A stretch of DNA of 64,000 nucleotides from Glandiceps talaboti (lineage: Eukaryota; Hemichordata; Enteropneusta; Spengelidae): NCBI RefSeq assembly GCF_964340395.1, contig NC_135552.1, positions 255,001 to 319,000 of the forward strand. The letters run 5' to 3'. A model generated the notes under the pieces. That model searched no databases. It was not told the DNA's origin and was given only the letters and a program-made list of their open reading frames with translations. Below are positions 36,001 to 48,366 of the stretch, piece after piece (positions within the stretch are counted from its first letter, which is position 1; the number at the start of each line of letters is the position of its first letter). Made by a program: the position numbers and the translations under genes.

Positions 36001-39000
36001 GAGTACTATACACTGATAGTGAAAGGAGTACTATACACTGATAGTGAAAGGAGAAATATACACTGATAGTGAAAGGAGTACTATACACTGATAGTGAAAG
36101 GAGTACTATACACTGATAGTGAAAGGAGTACTATACACTGATAGTGAAAGGAGTACTATGCACTGATAGTGAAAGGAGTACTATACACTGATAGTGAAAG
36201 GAGTACTATACACTGATAGTGAAAGGAGTACTATACACTGTGTTGAAAGGAGTACTATACACTGATAGTGAAAGGAGTACTATACACTGATAGTGAAAGG
36301 AGTACTATAGACTGATAGTGAAAGGAGTACTATACACTGATAGTGAAAGGAGTACTCTACACTGATAGTGAAAGGAGTACTATAGACTGATAGTGAAAGG
36401 AGTACTATACACTGATATTGAAAGGAGTACTATACACTGATAGTGAAAGGAGTACTATACACTGATAGTGAAAGGAGTACTATACACTGATAGTGAAAGG
36501 AGTACTATGCACTGATAGTGAAAGGAGTACTATAGACTGATAGTGAAAGGAGTACTATACACTGTGTTGAAAGGAGTACTATACACTGATAGTGAAAGGA
36601 GTACTATGCACTGATAGTGAAAGGAGTACTATACACTGATAGTGAAAGGAGTACTATACACTGATAGTGAAAGGAGTACTATACACTGATAGTGAAAGGA
36701 GTACTATACACTGATAGTGAAAGGAGTACTCTACACTGATAGTGAAAGGAGTACTCTACACTGATAGTGAAAGGAGTACTATACACTGATAGTGAAAGGA
36801 GTACTATACACTGATAGTGAAAGGAGTACTATACACTGATAGTGAAAGGAGTACTATACACTGATAGTGAAAGGAGTACTCTACACTGATAGTGAAAGGA
36901 GTACTATACACTGATAGTGAAAGGAGTACTATACACTGATAGTGAAAGGAGTACTATACACTGATAGTGAAAGGAGTACTATGCACTGATAGTGAAAGGA
37001 GTACTCTACACTGATAGTGAAAGGAGTACTATACACTGATAGTGAAAGGAGTACTATACACTGATAGTGAAAGGAGTACTATACATTGATATTGAAAGGA
37101 GTACTATACGTGCACTGATAGTGAAAGGAGTACTATACACTGATAGTGAAAGGAGTACTATACACTGATAGTGAAAGGAGTACTATACACTGATAGTGAA
37201 AGGAGTACTATGCACTGATAGTGAAAGGAGTACTATACACTGATAGTGAAAGGAGTACTATACACTGATAGTGAAAGGAGAACTATACACTGATAGTGAA
37301 AGGAGTACTATAGACTGATAGTGAAAGGAGTACTATACACTGATAGTGAAAGGAGTACTATACACTGAGAGTGAAAGGAGAAATATACACTGATAGTGAA
37401 AGGAGTACTATACACTGATAGTGAAAGGAGTACTATACACTGATAGTGAAAGGAGTACTATACACTGATAGTGAAAGGAGTACTATACACTGATAGTGAA
37501 AGGAGTACTATGCACTGATAGTGAAAGGAGTACTATGCACTGATAGTGAAAGGAGTACTATACACTGATAGTGAAAGGAGTACTATACACTGATAGTGAA
37601 AGGAGTACTATAGACTGATAGTGAAAGGAGTACTATACACTGATAGTGAAAGGAGTACTATGCACTGATAGTGAAAGGAGTACTATACACTGATAGTAAA
37701 AGGAGAACTATACACTGATAGTGAAAGGAGTACTATACACTGATAGTGAAAGGAGTACTATACACTGATAGTGAAAGGAGAAATATACACTGATAGTGAA
37801 AGGAGTACTATACACTGATAGTGAAAGGAGTACTATACACTGATAGTGAAAGGAGTACTATACACTGATAGTGAAAGGAGTACTATGCACTGATAGTGAA
37901 AGGAGTACTATACACTGATAGTGAAAGGAGTACTATACACTGATAGTGAAAGGAGTACTATACACTGTGTTGAAAGGAGTACTATACACTGATAGTGAAA
38001 GGAGTACTATACACTGATAGTGAAAGGAGTACTATAGACTGATAGTGAAAGGAGTACTATACACTGATAGTGAAAGGAGTACTCTACACTGATAGTGAAA
38101 GGAGTACTATAGACTGATAGTGAAAGGAGTACTATACACTGATATTGAAAGGAGTACTATACACTGATAGTGAAAGGAGTACTATACACTGATAGTGAAA
38201 GGAGTACTATACACTGATAGTGAAAGGAGTACTATGCACTGATAGTGAAAGGAGTACTATAGACTGATAGTGAAAGGAGTACTATACACTGTGTTGAAAG
38301 GAGTACTATACACTGATAGTGAAAGGAGTACTATGCACTGATAGTGAAAGGAGTACTATACACTGATAGTGAAAGGAGTACTATGCACTGATAGTGAAAG
38401 GAGTACTATACACTGATAGTGAAAGGAGTACTCTACACTGATAGTGAAAGGAGTACTATAGACTGATAGTGAAAGGAGTACTATACACTGATAGTGAAAG
38501 GAGTACTATACACTGATAGTGAAAGGAGTACTATAGACTGATAGTGAAAGGAGTACTATACACTGATAGTGAAAGGAGTACTCTACACTGATAGTGAAAG
38601 GAGTACTATAGACTGATAGTGAAAGGAGTACTATACACTGATAGCGAAAGGAGTACTATACACTGATAGTGAAAGGAGTACTATACACTGAGAGTGAAAG
38701 GAGTACTATACACTGATAGTGAAAGGAGTACTATACACTGACAGTGAAAGGAGTGCTATGCACTGATAGTGAAAGGAGTACTATACACTGATAGTGAAAG
38801 GAGTACTATACACTGATAGTGAAAGGAGTACTATACACTGATAGTGAAAGGAGTACTATACACTGATATTGAAAGGAGTACTATACACTGATAGTGAAAG
38901 GAGTACTATACACTGATAGTGAAAGGAGTACTATACACTGATAGTGAAAGGAGTACTATACACTGATAGTGAAAGGAGTACTATACATTGATATTGAAAG

Positions 39001-40825
39001 GAGTACTATACACTGATAGTGAAAGGAATACTATACACTGATAGTGAAAGGAGTACTATACACTGATAGTGAAAGGAGTACTATACACTGATAGTGAAAG
39101 GAGTACTATACACTGATAGTGAAAGGAGTACTATACACTGATAGTGAAAGGAGTACTCTACACTGATAGTGAAAGGAGTACTATACACTGATAGTGAAAG
39201 GAGTACTATACACTGATAGTGAAAGGAGTACTATACACTGTGTTGAAAGGAGTACTATACACTGATAGTGAAAGGAGTACTATACACTGATAGTGAAAGG
39301 AGAACTATACACTAATAGTGAAAGGAGAACTATACACTGATAGTGAAAGGAGAACTATACACTGATAGTGAAAGGAGTACTATAGACTGATAGTGAAAGG
39401 AGTACTATACATTGATAGTGAAAGGAGTACTATAGACTGATAGTGAAAGGAGTACTATACACTGATAGTGAAAGGAGTACTATAGACTGATAGTGAAAGG
39501 AGTACTATAGACTGATAGTGAAAGGAGTACTATAGACTGATAGTGAAAGGAGTACTATAGACTGATAGTGAAAGGAGTACTATACACTGATAGTGAAAGG
39601 AGTACTATACACTGATAGTGAAAGGAGTACTATACACTGATAGTGAAAGGAGTACTATACACTGATAGTGAAAGGAGTACTATAGACTGATACTGAAAGG
39701 AGTACTATACACTGATAGTGAAAGGAGTACTATACACTGATAGTGAAAGGAGTACTATACACTGATATTGAAAGGAGTACTATACACTGATAGTGAAAGG
39801 AGTACTATACACTGATAGTGAAAGGAGTACTATACACTGATAGTGAAAGGAGTACTATACACTGATAGTGAAAGGAGTACTATACACTGATAGTGAAAGG
39901 AGAACTATACACTGATAGTGAAAGGAGTACTATACACTGATAGTGAAAGGAGTACTATACACTGATAGTGAAAGGAGTACTATACACTGATAGTGAAAGG
40001 AGTACTACACACTGATAGTGAAAGGAGAACTATAGACTGATAGTGAAAGGAGTACTATACACTGATAGTGAAAGGAGTACTATACACTGATAGTGAAAGG
40101 AGTACTATACACTGATAGTGAAAGGAGAACTATACACTGATAGTAAAAGGAGAAATATACACTGATAGTGAAAGGAGAACTATACACTGATAGTGAAAGG
40201 AGAACTATACACTGATAGTGAAAGGAGTACTATACACTGATAGTGAAAGGAGTACTATACACTGATAGTGAAAGGAGTACTATACACTGATAGTGAAAGG
40301 AGAAATATACACTGATAGTGAAAGGAGTACTATACACTGATAGTGAAAGGAGTACTATACACTGATAGTGAAAGGAGAACTATAGACTGATAGTGAAAGG
40401 AGTACTATACACTGATAGTGAAAGGAGTACTATACACTGATAGTGAAAGGAGTACTATACACTGATAGTGAAAGGAGTACTATACACTGATAGTGAAAGG
40501 AGAACTATAGACTGATAGTGAAAGGAGTACTATACACTGATAGTGAAAGGAGTACTATACACTGATAGTGAAAGGAGTACTATACACTGATAGTGAAAGG
40601 AGTACTATACACTGATAGTGAAAGGGGAACTATACACTGATAGTGAAAGGAGAAATATACACTGATAGTGAAAGGAGAACTATACACTGATAGTGAAAGG
40701 AGAACTATACACTGATAGTGAAAGGAGTACTATACACTGATAGTGAAAGGAGTACTATACACTGATAGTGAAAGGAGAAATATACACTGATAGTGAAAGG
40801 AGAACTATACACTGATAGTGAACTT
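27061..40825. repeat. 25-bp intronic macrosatellite with higher-order structure
   Basis: About 550 tandem copies over 13.8 kb of a 25-bp monomer: CTATACACTGATAGTG then AAAGGAGTA. Each monomer holds the dyad CACT-GAT-AGTG. Variants form a small recurring alphabet: GAACT or GAAAT for GTACT, CTCTACA, TATAGAC, TATGCAC, CACTGTGTTG, CATTGATATT, and TATACGTGCAC (indel). The CACTGTGTTG variant occurs at 28696, 32382, 32681, 34084, 34633, 36236, 36560, 37963, 38287 and 39236. The neighbouring variant order is conserved, giving higher-order units of about 1.70-1.73 and 2.15-2.2 kb. The array is interrupted once, at 27657-27679. Minus-strand frames inside it (27866-28048 and 30169-30351, identical in sequence) are repeat artefacts. 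It is transcribed as part of the VPS18 intron. Confidence 0.98.
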
Positions 40826-41189
40826 TATGCAAAGAGGTCAATGATTTCTATCAGATACGGACTTCCTAATAGTATGTGTTATATGTCAGTTTTTTAATAA
40901 TGATGTTTTTAATGATAATTTATGGATAATGATGTTATATAAAACACATGTTCCCTGGCATTATTTCAGTGACAGCATACGTTACTTCCTTCTCAGGCCC
41001 ATTGAAATATATTGGTTTTGGGGTGATCAAAAGGCCCTCTAGGAGAACAAAGTTAACGTATGTTGTCGCCAGTGGCCAGTCAACATGTGTGCAATGTTTT
41101 GATCTCACATTAATTGAGATGAGTCAAAACTTCTGGTCTCAAATGGGGTATATGTTCCTAACTCCCTGATTACAAAGACTCCCTTAACT
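40826..41189. other. unassigned intron sequence
   Basis: Starts with the array-end phrase CTTTATGCAAAGAGG. No gene recognised; the 73-residue open frame at 40948-41169 has no family signature. Confidence 0.5.
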
Positions 41190-41276
41190 AAACAAAAGAA
41201 GTGTCTGACACAGCTATAGGGTACCTTCACTAAACAAGAGAAATGTCAAACACAGCTATAGGGTACCTTAACTTAA
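41190..41276. repeat. 42-bp minisatellite, first segment
   Basis: Two diverged units of the AAGTGTCTGACACAGCTATA...GGGTACCTTAACTAAACAAG repeat. It is cut off by the TTAA-flanked element at 41277 and resumes at 45506. The TTAA at 41273-41276 is the left target copy. Confidence 0.88.
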
Positions 41277-42248
41277 AGTGTACATGCAAAGGTACATACT
41301 TTTTTTCGTAATTATGTTTATTTTGCCATAAAAATAAATGAAATTGCATTCATACCTCTAAATATTACGCGCATTTCCAAGAAAGTCGCAAAAATACTTG
41401 CCCCCTTAATCCCCTGTGCTTCGACTAACTTCGGCACCGCAACCAGCTCATGAAAGGTGTCGAGGTCCCACGTGTTACAAAAGCCTTCTAAGCCTTTGTG
41501 TAATGTTTACTTATGAATTACTAATTACGCTTGCCATATAGTATTATCTGTAACTGTACATATTGTGGTGTACCAGTTTAGTCTTCCGACAACAATGGTT
41601 CCTTGGTGTTTTGTCGGCAGCACCCGCAGTGAAACATCACCCTACACACATTTCCGAGTGATATAACTGAGTAGGTAATAATGGGTGAAGGCAGTTGAAA
41701 TCACGTAAAAACTGGACAGTGACGCCATACAGTGAAAGTCGGTAAATGTTACCAGGGCCGGGGTTCTCCACGCCACCGGTGTAGCCATGATCAAAGCGAA
41801 AAAAGGAAGACAAATAAAATAATTTGAAATGATGTTTTCAAGAAAGCAAGTTAGCTTCATAAAATATTTTCATTACGATAGCATTTGTTTTTAAACAATG
41901 CGTAGTCTGATTGTATGTTTTGATTTCCATGTTGCTGGGAGTCGATCGTTTTCATTGTGATACATCACATACATCGTCGGAATCATATCAAAGTAAAAAG
42001 ACGCAACGCTCATTATAATGTTGCTATTTTTGTTTCCATTGTTTTGTCTACATGAACAATTACTGTGTCATGCCAATCACATGTCAAAAGTGGATGGACA
42101 CAGCAAAGTACAGTCAGCACTAAGCTTCACGCTCCCAGGTCAAATAACTTCCACAACGTAAGACATGTCTATCCATAAAAAAACTCAAACAAAAATGGTC
42201 GGAGACAAGAGGTAGCTAAATGGTCCAAAATTGAACAGTTGCGGGGCA

Positions 42249-42338
42249 AAGTGCTAGATCTAGCACTTCGCCACTTTTTGACAAAGTGCTAGATCTAGCA
42301 CTTCGTCAGTTTTCGCCGAAGTGCTAGATCTAGCACTT
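42249..42338. repeat. three perfect 20-bp palindromes at 35-bp spacing
   Basis: AAGTGCTAGATCTAGCACTT occurs at 42249-42268, 42284-42303 and 42319-42338. The 15-bp spacers are CGCCACTTTTTGACA and CGTCAGTTTTCGCCG. Every palindrome equals its own reverse complement, which suits binding of a dimeric protein. Confidence 0.97.
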
Positions 42339-43910
42339 CGCCAGAAAACAACGAAGTGCGGGACTGTAAACAACGAAGCGCCTCCAACGGCTTGATATAA
42401 CGTGGTCGTTCGCATCGATAAACGTCACATTCATGCGTCATGTCACTGTAGTCCGTGTACATGGTCATATGGCGCATGATCGACTCCAAAACTTATCTTT
42501 GGCCGATTGTAACAACGACACGATTCATCTGAAGTTTGTTAAATGTTTGCCGAGTAAAACGGCCGGTTGAAAGTTCACGTTGCCGTACGTACGGTTGTGT
42601 CCCGTGGTTGTGTGTTCTGTTACAAACATGCCTTGTCGCCAATACCTCGCGGTGGATGGACTTGCGCGATCACAGAAACAAGTGTTATTATTTTACACCT
42701 TTCATATACAATTGGCTAAAACACGTCAATATCATCAATATTATCGACATTGTATTGTATTCTGATAGAAACATTCTGATACATATCTCGGGAAACTAGT
42801 GCCTGTGCTGTGGGCGGGACTGTACTTCAGAATCTGCAATCTACTCTGTAAACAAGGACTATCCACTCAGTATTTCTTGTACCATGTCTATTTTAGAGCG
42901 GGAAAGATCTATTAATCATAACGTCTTGAAATAAATTTGAAAATCACTGAAATCTTTATCCAGTATCCATCTTTCAGTATAATCACCTGTGTGCTTATTT
43001 TCATTCTAATCTATGAAGTAGTAGAACAAGAATATTGTGCAAAATCATGTCATAACTCTCGTGATTTACATGAGGTAGAGCGCGCCTCCGGGGACACATT
43101 TATTCTATAAAAATCTTTAAAATTTCTCCAAACTGTTTGAACGGATAGTTTTATTTTGTTGATCTCTCTGAAATGACAAAATCAATATGGGGGTCATTGT
43201 GTTTGTTTTTAAACAAACCGACACCCCTTTCTTTCCCCCGGATCCTACATGCTGGATTCTAAAAAGATAAGTTTGACAATATGCACTTTATTTTCGGGAT
43301 GCATTCCATGTTAACTTGCGATGTGCTTTTAAGACATACTATAGTCGTTAACGTTCCCACTTATCACAACCCTACCTATGAGCTCCCACAATCTTTCTTG
43401 TATAAACCATTTCCTATCGCTATTTCTCGAACGGTTGTCATCTGTATTTCTTACTTTTGTTAATGGTATGCAATCCAGGTCACGAAGTGACGTTTATTAC
43501 TGCTCCACGATCCTCGGCATCACACTACGCTAATTGTAGCCCCTGATTGTAGCATTATGAAGTCACTTCCTCTGGACCGAACCAAACTATAACCGATGGC
43601 TATTATTATTATTTCCCACATTGGATATAATTTCTGAGCGAACAGGAATTAAGCTTACATAAGGGACGATATTGAAGTTGGTGATTGTCTAGGAATGCAA
43701 AAAAAGTCAGTAAACAGTAATGTCGTGATGGTTTACTTGAGATCTGGCGAAGTCGTGGATATTTAAAAATCTTAGCTCTCGCATCTAGACACACACTAAC
43801 CCCCCCTCCCCACACACACACACCAAGAAATTCAGTTTTCCTTTATATTATTTCTTTGTCATGCTATGTTACAAATGTCACTGCCATTAAATCTGCAGTG
43901 TGAACTCTGT

Positions 43911-44255
43911 GACGCACGCCAAACTAAATGTTTCTACTTCCTAAAATCTTCGAAGTTTCGACTGTATGGGAGTGCGTTATTTGACATGAACAGCTGTCAA
44001 AATGGAGGTCTTCGGTTGTTGATAGTGGTGTCAAGTACGGAGTACGAAACGTGGTACCGAAACCACCACGTGCTGTAGTTGAAGTCTGACGCACGCCGAA
44101 CAAAATGTTCGTAGTTTCGACTGTATATATAGGAGTGTGTTATTTGACGTGACAGCTGTCCGAAAATGGCGGTCTGCGGTTGTTGGTAGTGGTGTCAAGC
44201 TGTTGTAAGGAGTACGAAACGTGGAAGGGAAACGACCACGTGCTGTAGTTTTCGC
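43911..44255. repeat. 177-bp tandem duplication
   Basis: GACGCACGCC starts at 43911 and again at 44088. Both copies contain TTTCGACTGTAT, GGAGTG.GTTATTTGAC, AGTGGTGTCAAG, GGAGTACGAAACGTGG and CCACGTGCTGTAGTT. The second copy has ATATAT and AGCTGTTGTA inserts. Confidence 0.88.
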
Positions 44256-44475
44256 CGCATAGAACATCGAAAAAATACAAAACTGAACATTACTAAAAAT
44301 TACGAAGTAGAAACTTGTTTGTGCATTGGCAAAACATACGGAAAATCAAACTCTAAGATCGTTAAACACGGGAAGTAACATTTTACACTGAGAGTAATAA
44401 CATGTCCATTACCGGTATAACATGACATATTTACCGATGACCTAGCACTTTGCCACACTTTGCCAATCTTTGTTG

Positions 44476-44559
44476 AAGTGCTAGATCTAGCACTTCGCCA
44501 CTTTTTGACAAAGTGCTAGCACTTTGTCAAAAAGTGGCAAAGTGCTAGATCTAGCACTT
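44476..44559. repeat. right palindrome cluster
   Basis: Two full palindromes (44476-44495, 44540-44559) flank a shortened one lacking ATCTAG (AAGTGCTAGCACTT at 44511-44524). The spacers CGCCACTTTTTGACA and TGTCAAAAAGTGGCA are near-inverse, so the whole block 44496-44539 is itself a larger palindrome. Confidence 0.95.
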
Positions 44560-45505
44560 TGCCCCGCAACTGTTCCGATTATGAATTCTTTGTTACATGG
44601 AGACAATACACAATACACCACAGTACGGCCGGCTTCAGTGAACATGGGCCGTGCTTTGAAAGAAGATGAAACCACTTCATGTCACTGTGTGGATGGTAAT
44701 GAACGCAGTAAAAAATGAAATAAAGTATGTGTACACATAGCTTTCAAGAGGGGTGGTTATCCAACAAAACGTTCTGCTCTAACGAATTTGTGGGTCTACT
44801 TTCGCAAAGATTTTGAATGGTCATAGATTGAATGTACTGTTACAACACGCTACATTTGAACAACTTGAGAGAATATTATGGGGAACTCTTGAAGCCATTC
44901 TCATTCTCTGTATGTTTGATGGGTATGGAAATATTACATAATTTTCGTTTCGATTACATTGTCTGCAGGAGCTGTTTTCCACCCATTGAATAGTTATGTC
45001 AACAAAGGACACTGATAAACAGCATTCACTTTATGTAAACAACACGGCTTCACTAGGACATACTCATTCACTGCCAGAGGAACTATCGTTACTGCTAGCG
45101 GTCGGTTCGAATGAATTTGGCTAAATCACACCATCAGATGTTAATGATGGAGTGTATTGCTCTACGCTTGAGGAATCTGATCAATATTCAACGTCGGGTT
45201 CTGGCGAAAACGGGTTTTGAAGTTGACCTTCTGGTTCGACCATAATGGCTTTGCATGTAAAGATACACTGACGAATGCGTTTGTGTTCCCGAAGTGACGT
45301 CATAAAGTTCCAAATCCTGTCCTATCCATATGCAAATGAGAGGTACTTACCTGAAGGTGCTCTGTGGCTGAGCCAAGAGTGCCTCATTTTTCGCGCAATT
45401 TCTCGTGTTAGAATTATATTGTACTATTACAAACCCGGTTTCCTTTATTTTTATGGCAAAATAAACATAATTACGAAAAAAAGTATGTACCTTTGCATGT
45501 ACACT

Positions 45506-46235
45506 TTAACAAGGGAAGTGTCCAACACAGCTATAGGGTACCTTAACTTAACAAGGGAAGTGTCCAACACAGCTATAGGGTATCTTAACTAAATTTTAGG
45601 GAAGTGTCCAACACAGCTATAGGGTATCTTAACTAAAGGGAAGTGTCCAACACAGCTATAGGGTATCTTGACTAAAGGGAAGTGTCCAACACAGCTATAG
45701 GGTATCTTGACTTAACTAAACAAGGGAAGTGTCCAACACAGCTATAGGGTACCTTAACTAAACAAGGGAAGTGTCCAACACAGCTATAGGGTACCTTAAC
45801 TAAACAAGGGAAGTGTCCAACACAGCTATAGGGTACCTTAACTAAATTTTAGGGAAGTGTCCAACACAGCTATAGGGTATCTTGACTTAACTAAAGGGAA
45901 GTGTCCAACACAGCTATAGGGTATCTTGACTAAAGGGAAGTGTCCAACACAGCTATAGGGTATCTTGACTTAACTAAACAAGGGAAGTGTCCAACACAGC
46001 TATAGGGTACCTTAACTAAACAAGGGAAGTGTCCAACACAGCTATAGGGTATCTTGACTTAACTAAACAAGGGAAGTGTCCAACACAGCTATAGGGTACC
46101 TTAACTAAACAAGGGAAGTGTCCAACACAGCTATAGGGTACCTTAACTAAACAAGGGAAGTGTCCAACACAGCTATAGGGTACGTTAACTAAACAAGGGA
46201 AGTGTCTGACACAGCTATAGGGTATCTTAACTAAG
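45506..46235. repeat. 42-bp minisatellite, main segment
   Basis: About 18 units of AAGTGTCCAACACAGCTATA then GGGTACCTTAACTAAACAAG GG, with a 42-bp full form and shorter forms of about 34 bp that lack part of CTAAACAA. It continues the segment at 41190-41276 and is interrupted again at 46236 by a LINE. Confidence 0.95.
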
Positions 46236-48254
46236 CAAGAGATGATATGAAAAGTTGTGGAGAGATTCTGGTCTTACGATACACCATCAGATGTTTGTGA
46301 ATGAGCGAGACAAGGTGAACTCTATGATTGATAATGCCAAAATGGAATTCTACACGGGCATGATTGAGGACAGTACATCTGATTTGAGACGTCTGTTTCG
46401 CGCCATATTGAATTTATTAGGTTCGGACACTCATGCTGATCCCTTATCGGATAAAACCCCGTCTGAGAAGGTTGAGGCCTTTGCTAAATTCTTTTCGGAT
46501 AAAATTGTGAAAATTCAGCTTGAATTCCCGGCAAACGACACTGATGAGAGTTGTGGTGCTGATTTGGACACTAAATAGGGCGAATTTGAGCCGGCTACGG
46601 CTGATGAGGTGCGTCGCATTGTGATGAACTGCCCAAACAAGTCGAGTGTTATGGATCCACTGCCCACTAAATTGGTCAAAGCCTGCATTTCTTCACTGCT
46701 CCCTGTTTTTCTCAACATTATTAATCTTTCATTGTTAATGGGGAAATTTCCCGACCGACTGAAACTGGCAATGGTAACCCTAATTCTGAAGAAAGCATCA
46801 TTGGATCAGGATGTTTTAAACAATTATCGACCCGTGTCAAACTTTGCATTTATATCTAAGATTATAGAGAAAGTCGTCTCGGCCCGATTACAGAACCATC
46901 TGAATATCAATAATTTGCATGTACCTCTGAGTCATCAATCTGCGTATAAGAAATATCATAGTACTGTGACAGCTCTACTTCGATTACAAAATGATATCGC
47001 TTGTGCCATTGGTCAACAGAAAGTTGTTTTGCTTGTCATGCTTGATTTGTCAGCAGCCTTTGATACAGTTAGTCATGATCTTTTGTTACACAAACTTCGT
47101 TCAATTGGCATTACTGGAAAGGTGTTTTCATGGTTTTCTTCCTATATCTCGAACCATGATCAATGTGTAGTTCTCAATGGTGCTGTGTCAGCTACCAAAA
47201 AATTGGAATGTGGGGTCCCCCAAGGGAGTGTACTCGGTCCCATTTTATTTAATTTATACACATCATCATTAGCTGAGCTGCTCGCGGTGTTTCCTTTCAA
47301 TTGTATGCGGATGACACAGGGATTTACATCTTGTTCAAGGTTGATGATTCTACACCCGCCATTGCTCAGATATCTGATTGTATTAGGGGTGTGCAGTGTT
47401 GGATGCTGAGTCACCGTTTGAAGATGAAAGACAGTAAGACGGAGGTTATCTGCTTTGGTACGACGCATTCCCTTTCTCATCTCGGGCGTGTGAATGTTGC
47501 AATCGGCGGCTCCCTTGTGAATTCGGCACCAGTAGTTAAAAATCTTGGTGTTCTTCTCAATAGCCAATTGACAATGGAGTGGCATGTGACATCCACATGC
47601 AAGAGTGCATACTTACATTTACGAAATATAGCTCGCATTTGTAAATTTCTTCCACGTTTGTCACTTGAAAGGCTCATTCATGCTTTCATTTTTTCTAAGT
47701 TAGACTATCGTAATGTACTGTTTCTTGGGCTTCCTTTGTGTTTACTACGGAAACTACAGCTAGTTCAAAATAGCATGGCTCACCTATTGTCTGGCTGCTG
47801 CAAGTATGATCATATTTCTCCTGTTTTAAGATCACTTCACTGGCTCCCAATCGAGTGTAGAATTGAATTCAAAGTTTTACTACTGGTCTTGCGCCTATGT
47901 ACATTGTTGATCTTTTGACACCCAGAAATACTATGCGTCATCTGCGTTCTTCAGATTCGGGCTTGCTTAAGGTTCCTTTCACGAGGTCATCTTTTTCGTC
48001 TACAAACGGTCCTTCAGCAATGATGCTCCGTGGTTATGGAACGATTTACCGGCTGGGATTAGAATGTGTAATACCGTTGATTGTTTTAAGAAAAGTTTAA
48101 AAATGCATCTTTTCCGCAAAGCTTTTAATTAACTCTTTTTTAAGATGTATCAAGTGTTGTTTTAGTATCAAGTGCTTTTTCTTTTTTTAGTTTTGTGAAC
48201 TGTTTAGAGTATTCTATGGATTTACGGTATAGAAAAATAAATATTATTATTAAG
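46236..48254 (+). mobile_element. LINE (CR1/L2/Rex-like non-LTR retrotransposon), 5'-truncated, inactivated
   Basis: A 2.0-kb insertion in the 42-bp minisatellite. The reading frame begins inside the pre-RT region (EKLWRDSGLTIHHQMFV), passes an in-frame TAG at 46576-46578, then encodes RT: SSVMDPLPTKLVKACI, LDQDVLNNYRPVSNFAFISK, HQSAYKKYHSTVTALLRLQN, LDLSAAFDTVSHDLLLHKL, GVPQGSVLGPILFNLYTSSL. A frameshift near 47297 leads to LYADDTGIY (catalytic YADD), KTEVICFG, NLGVLLNS and LRSLHWLPIECRIEFK. Another shift near 47895 follows, and a third near 48015 leads into WLWNDLPAGIRM...FRKAFN and a stop at about 48131. The 3' end is an (ATT)n tail. The endonuclease domain is missing. It is dead, but its RT core is well preserved. 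Confidence 0.9.
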
Positions 48255-48366
48255 AGAAGTGTCCAACACAGCTATAGGGTACGTTAACAAAACAAGGGAA
48301 GTGTCCAGCACACCTATATGGGTACCTTAACTAAACAAGAGAAGTGTCTGACACACCTATATGGAG
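48255..48366. repeat. 42-bp minisatellite, segment after LINE
   Basis: About two and a half further units (AGAAGTGTCCAACACAGCTA, then GTGTCCAGCACACCTATATG and GTGTCTGACACACCTATATG). They show that the LINE inserted in the array. Divergence is higher than in the central segment, as expected for array edges. Confidence 0.9.

Larger units (their letters stand above)
42232..44576. repeat. palindrome-flanked inner segment
   Basis: Nested in the 4.2-kb element. The left end GAACAGTTGCGGGGCAAAGT and the right end ACTTTGCCCCGCAACTGTTC are perfect inverse copies. Both then enter arrays of the palindrome AAGTGCTAGATCTAGCACTT separated by CGCCACTTTTTGACA. This could be a second transposon nested in the first, or long subterminal repeats of the outer one; I found no clear target duplication next to GAACAG/CTGTTC. 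Confidence 0.62.
41277..45505. mobile_element. 4.2-kb TTAA-flanked DNA transposon (piggyBac-type, no transposase found)
   Basis: A 4229-bp insertion in the 42-bp minisatellite. TTAA flanks it at 41273-41276 and 45506-45509, and deleting the element plus one TTAA restores the unit CCTTAACTTAACAAGGG seen intact near 45541-45557. The terminal inverted repeat is about 62 bp and perfect, starting AGTGTACATGCAAAGGTACA and including TTTTTTTCGTAATTATG. It then decays. The interior holds palindrome arrays, a 177-bp tandem duplication and short open frames, but none encodes a recognisable transposase. Relatives of the interior occur at 56449-57980, so this is a repeated family. Confidence 0.82.

Noticed and set aside
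42249-42338. CRISPR-like regular array of 20-bp repeats with 15-bp spacers
   Set aside because: Eukaryotic context, only three units, repeats are full palindromes and spacers are themselves repeated; no cas genes. Better explained as element subterminal repeats.
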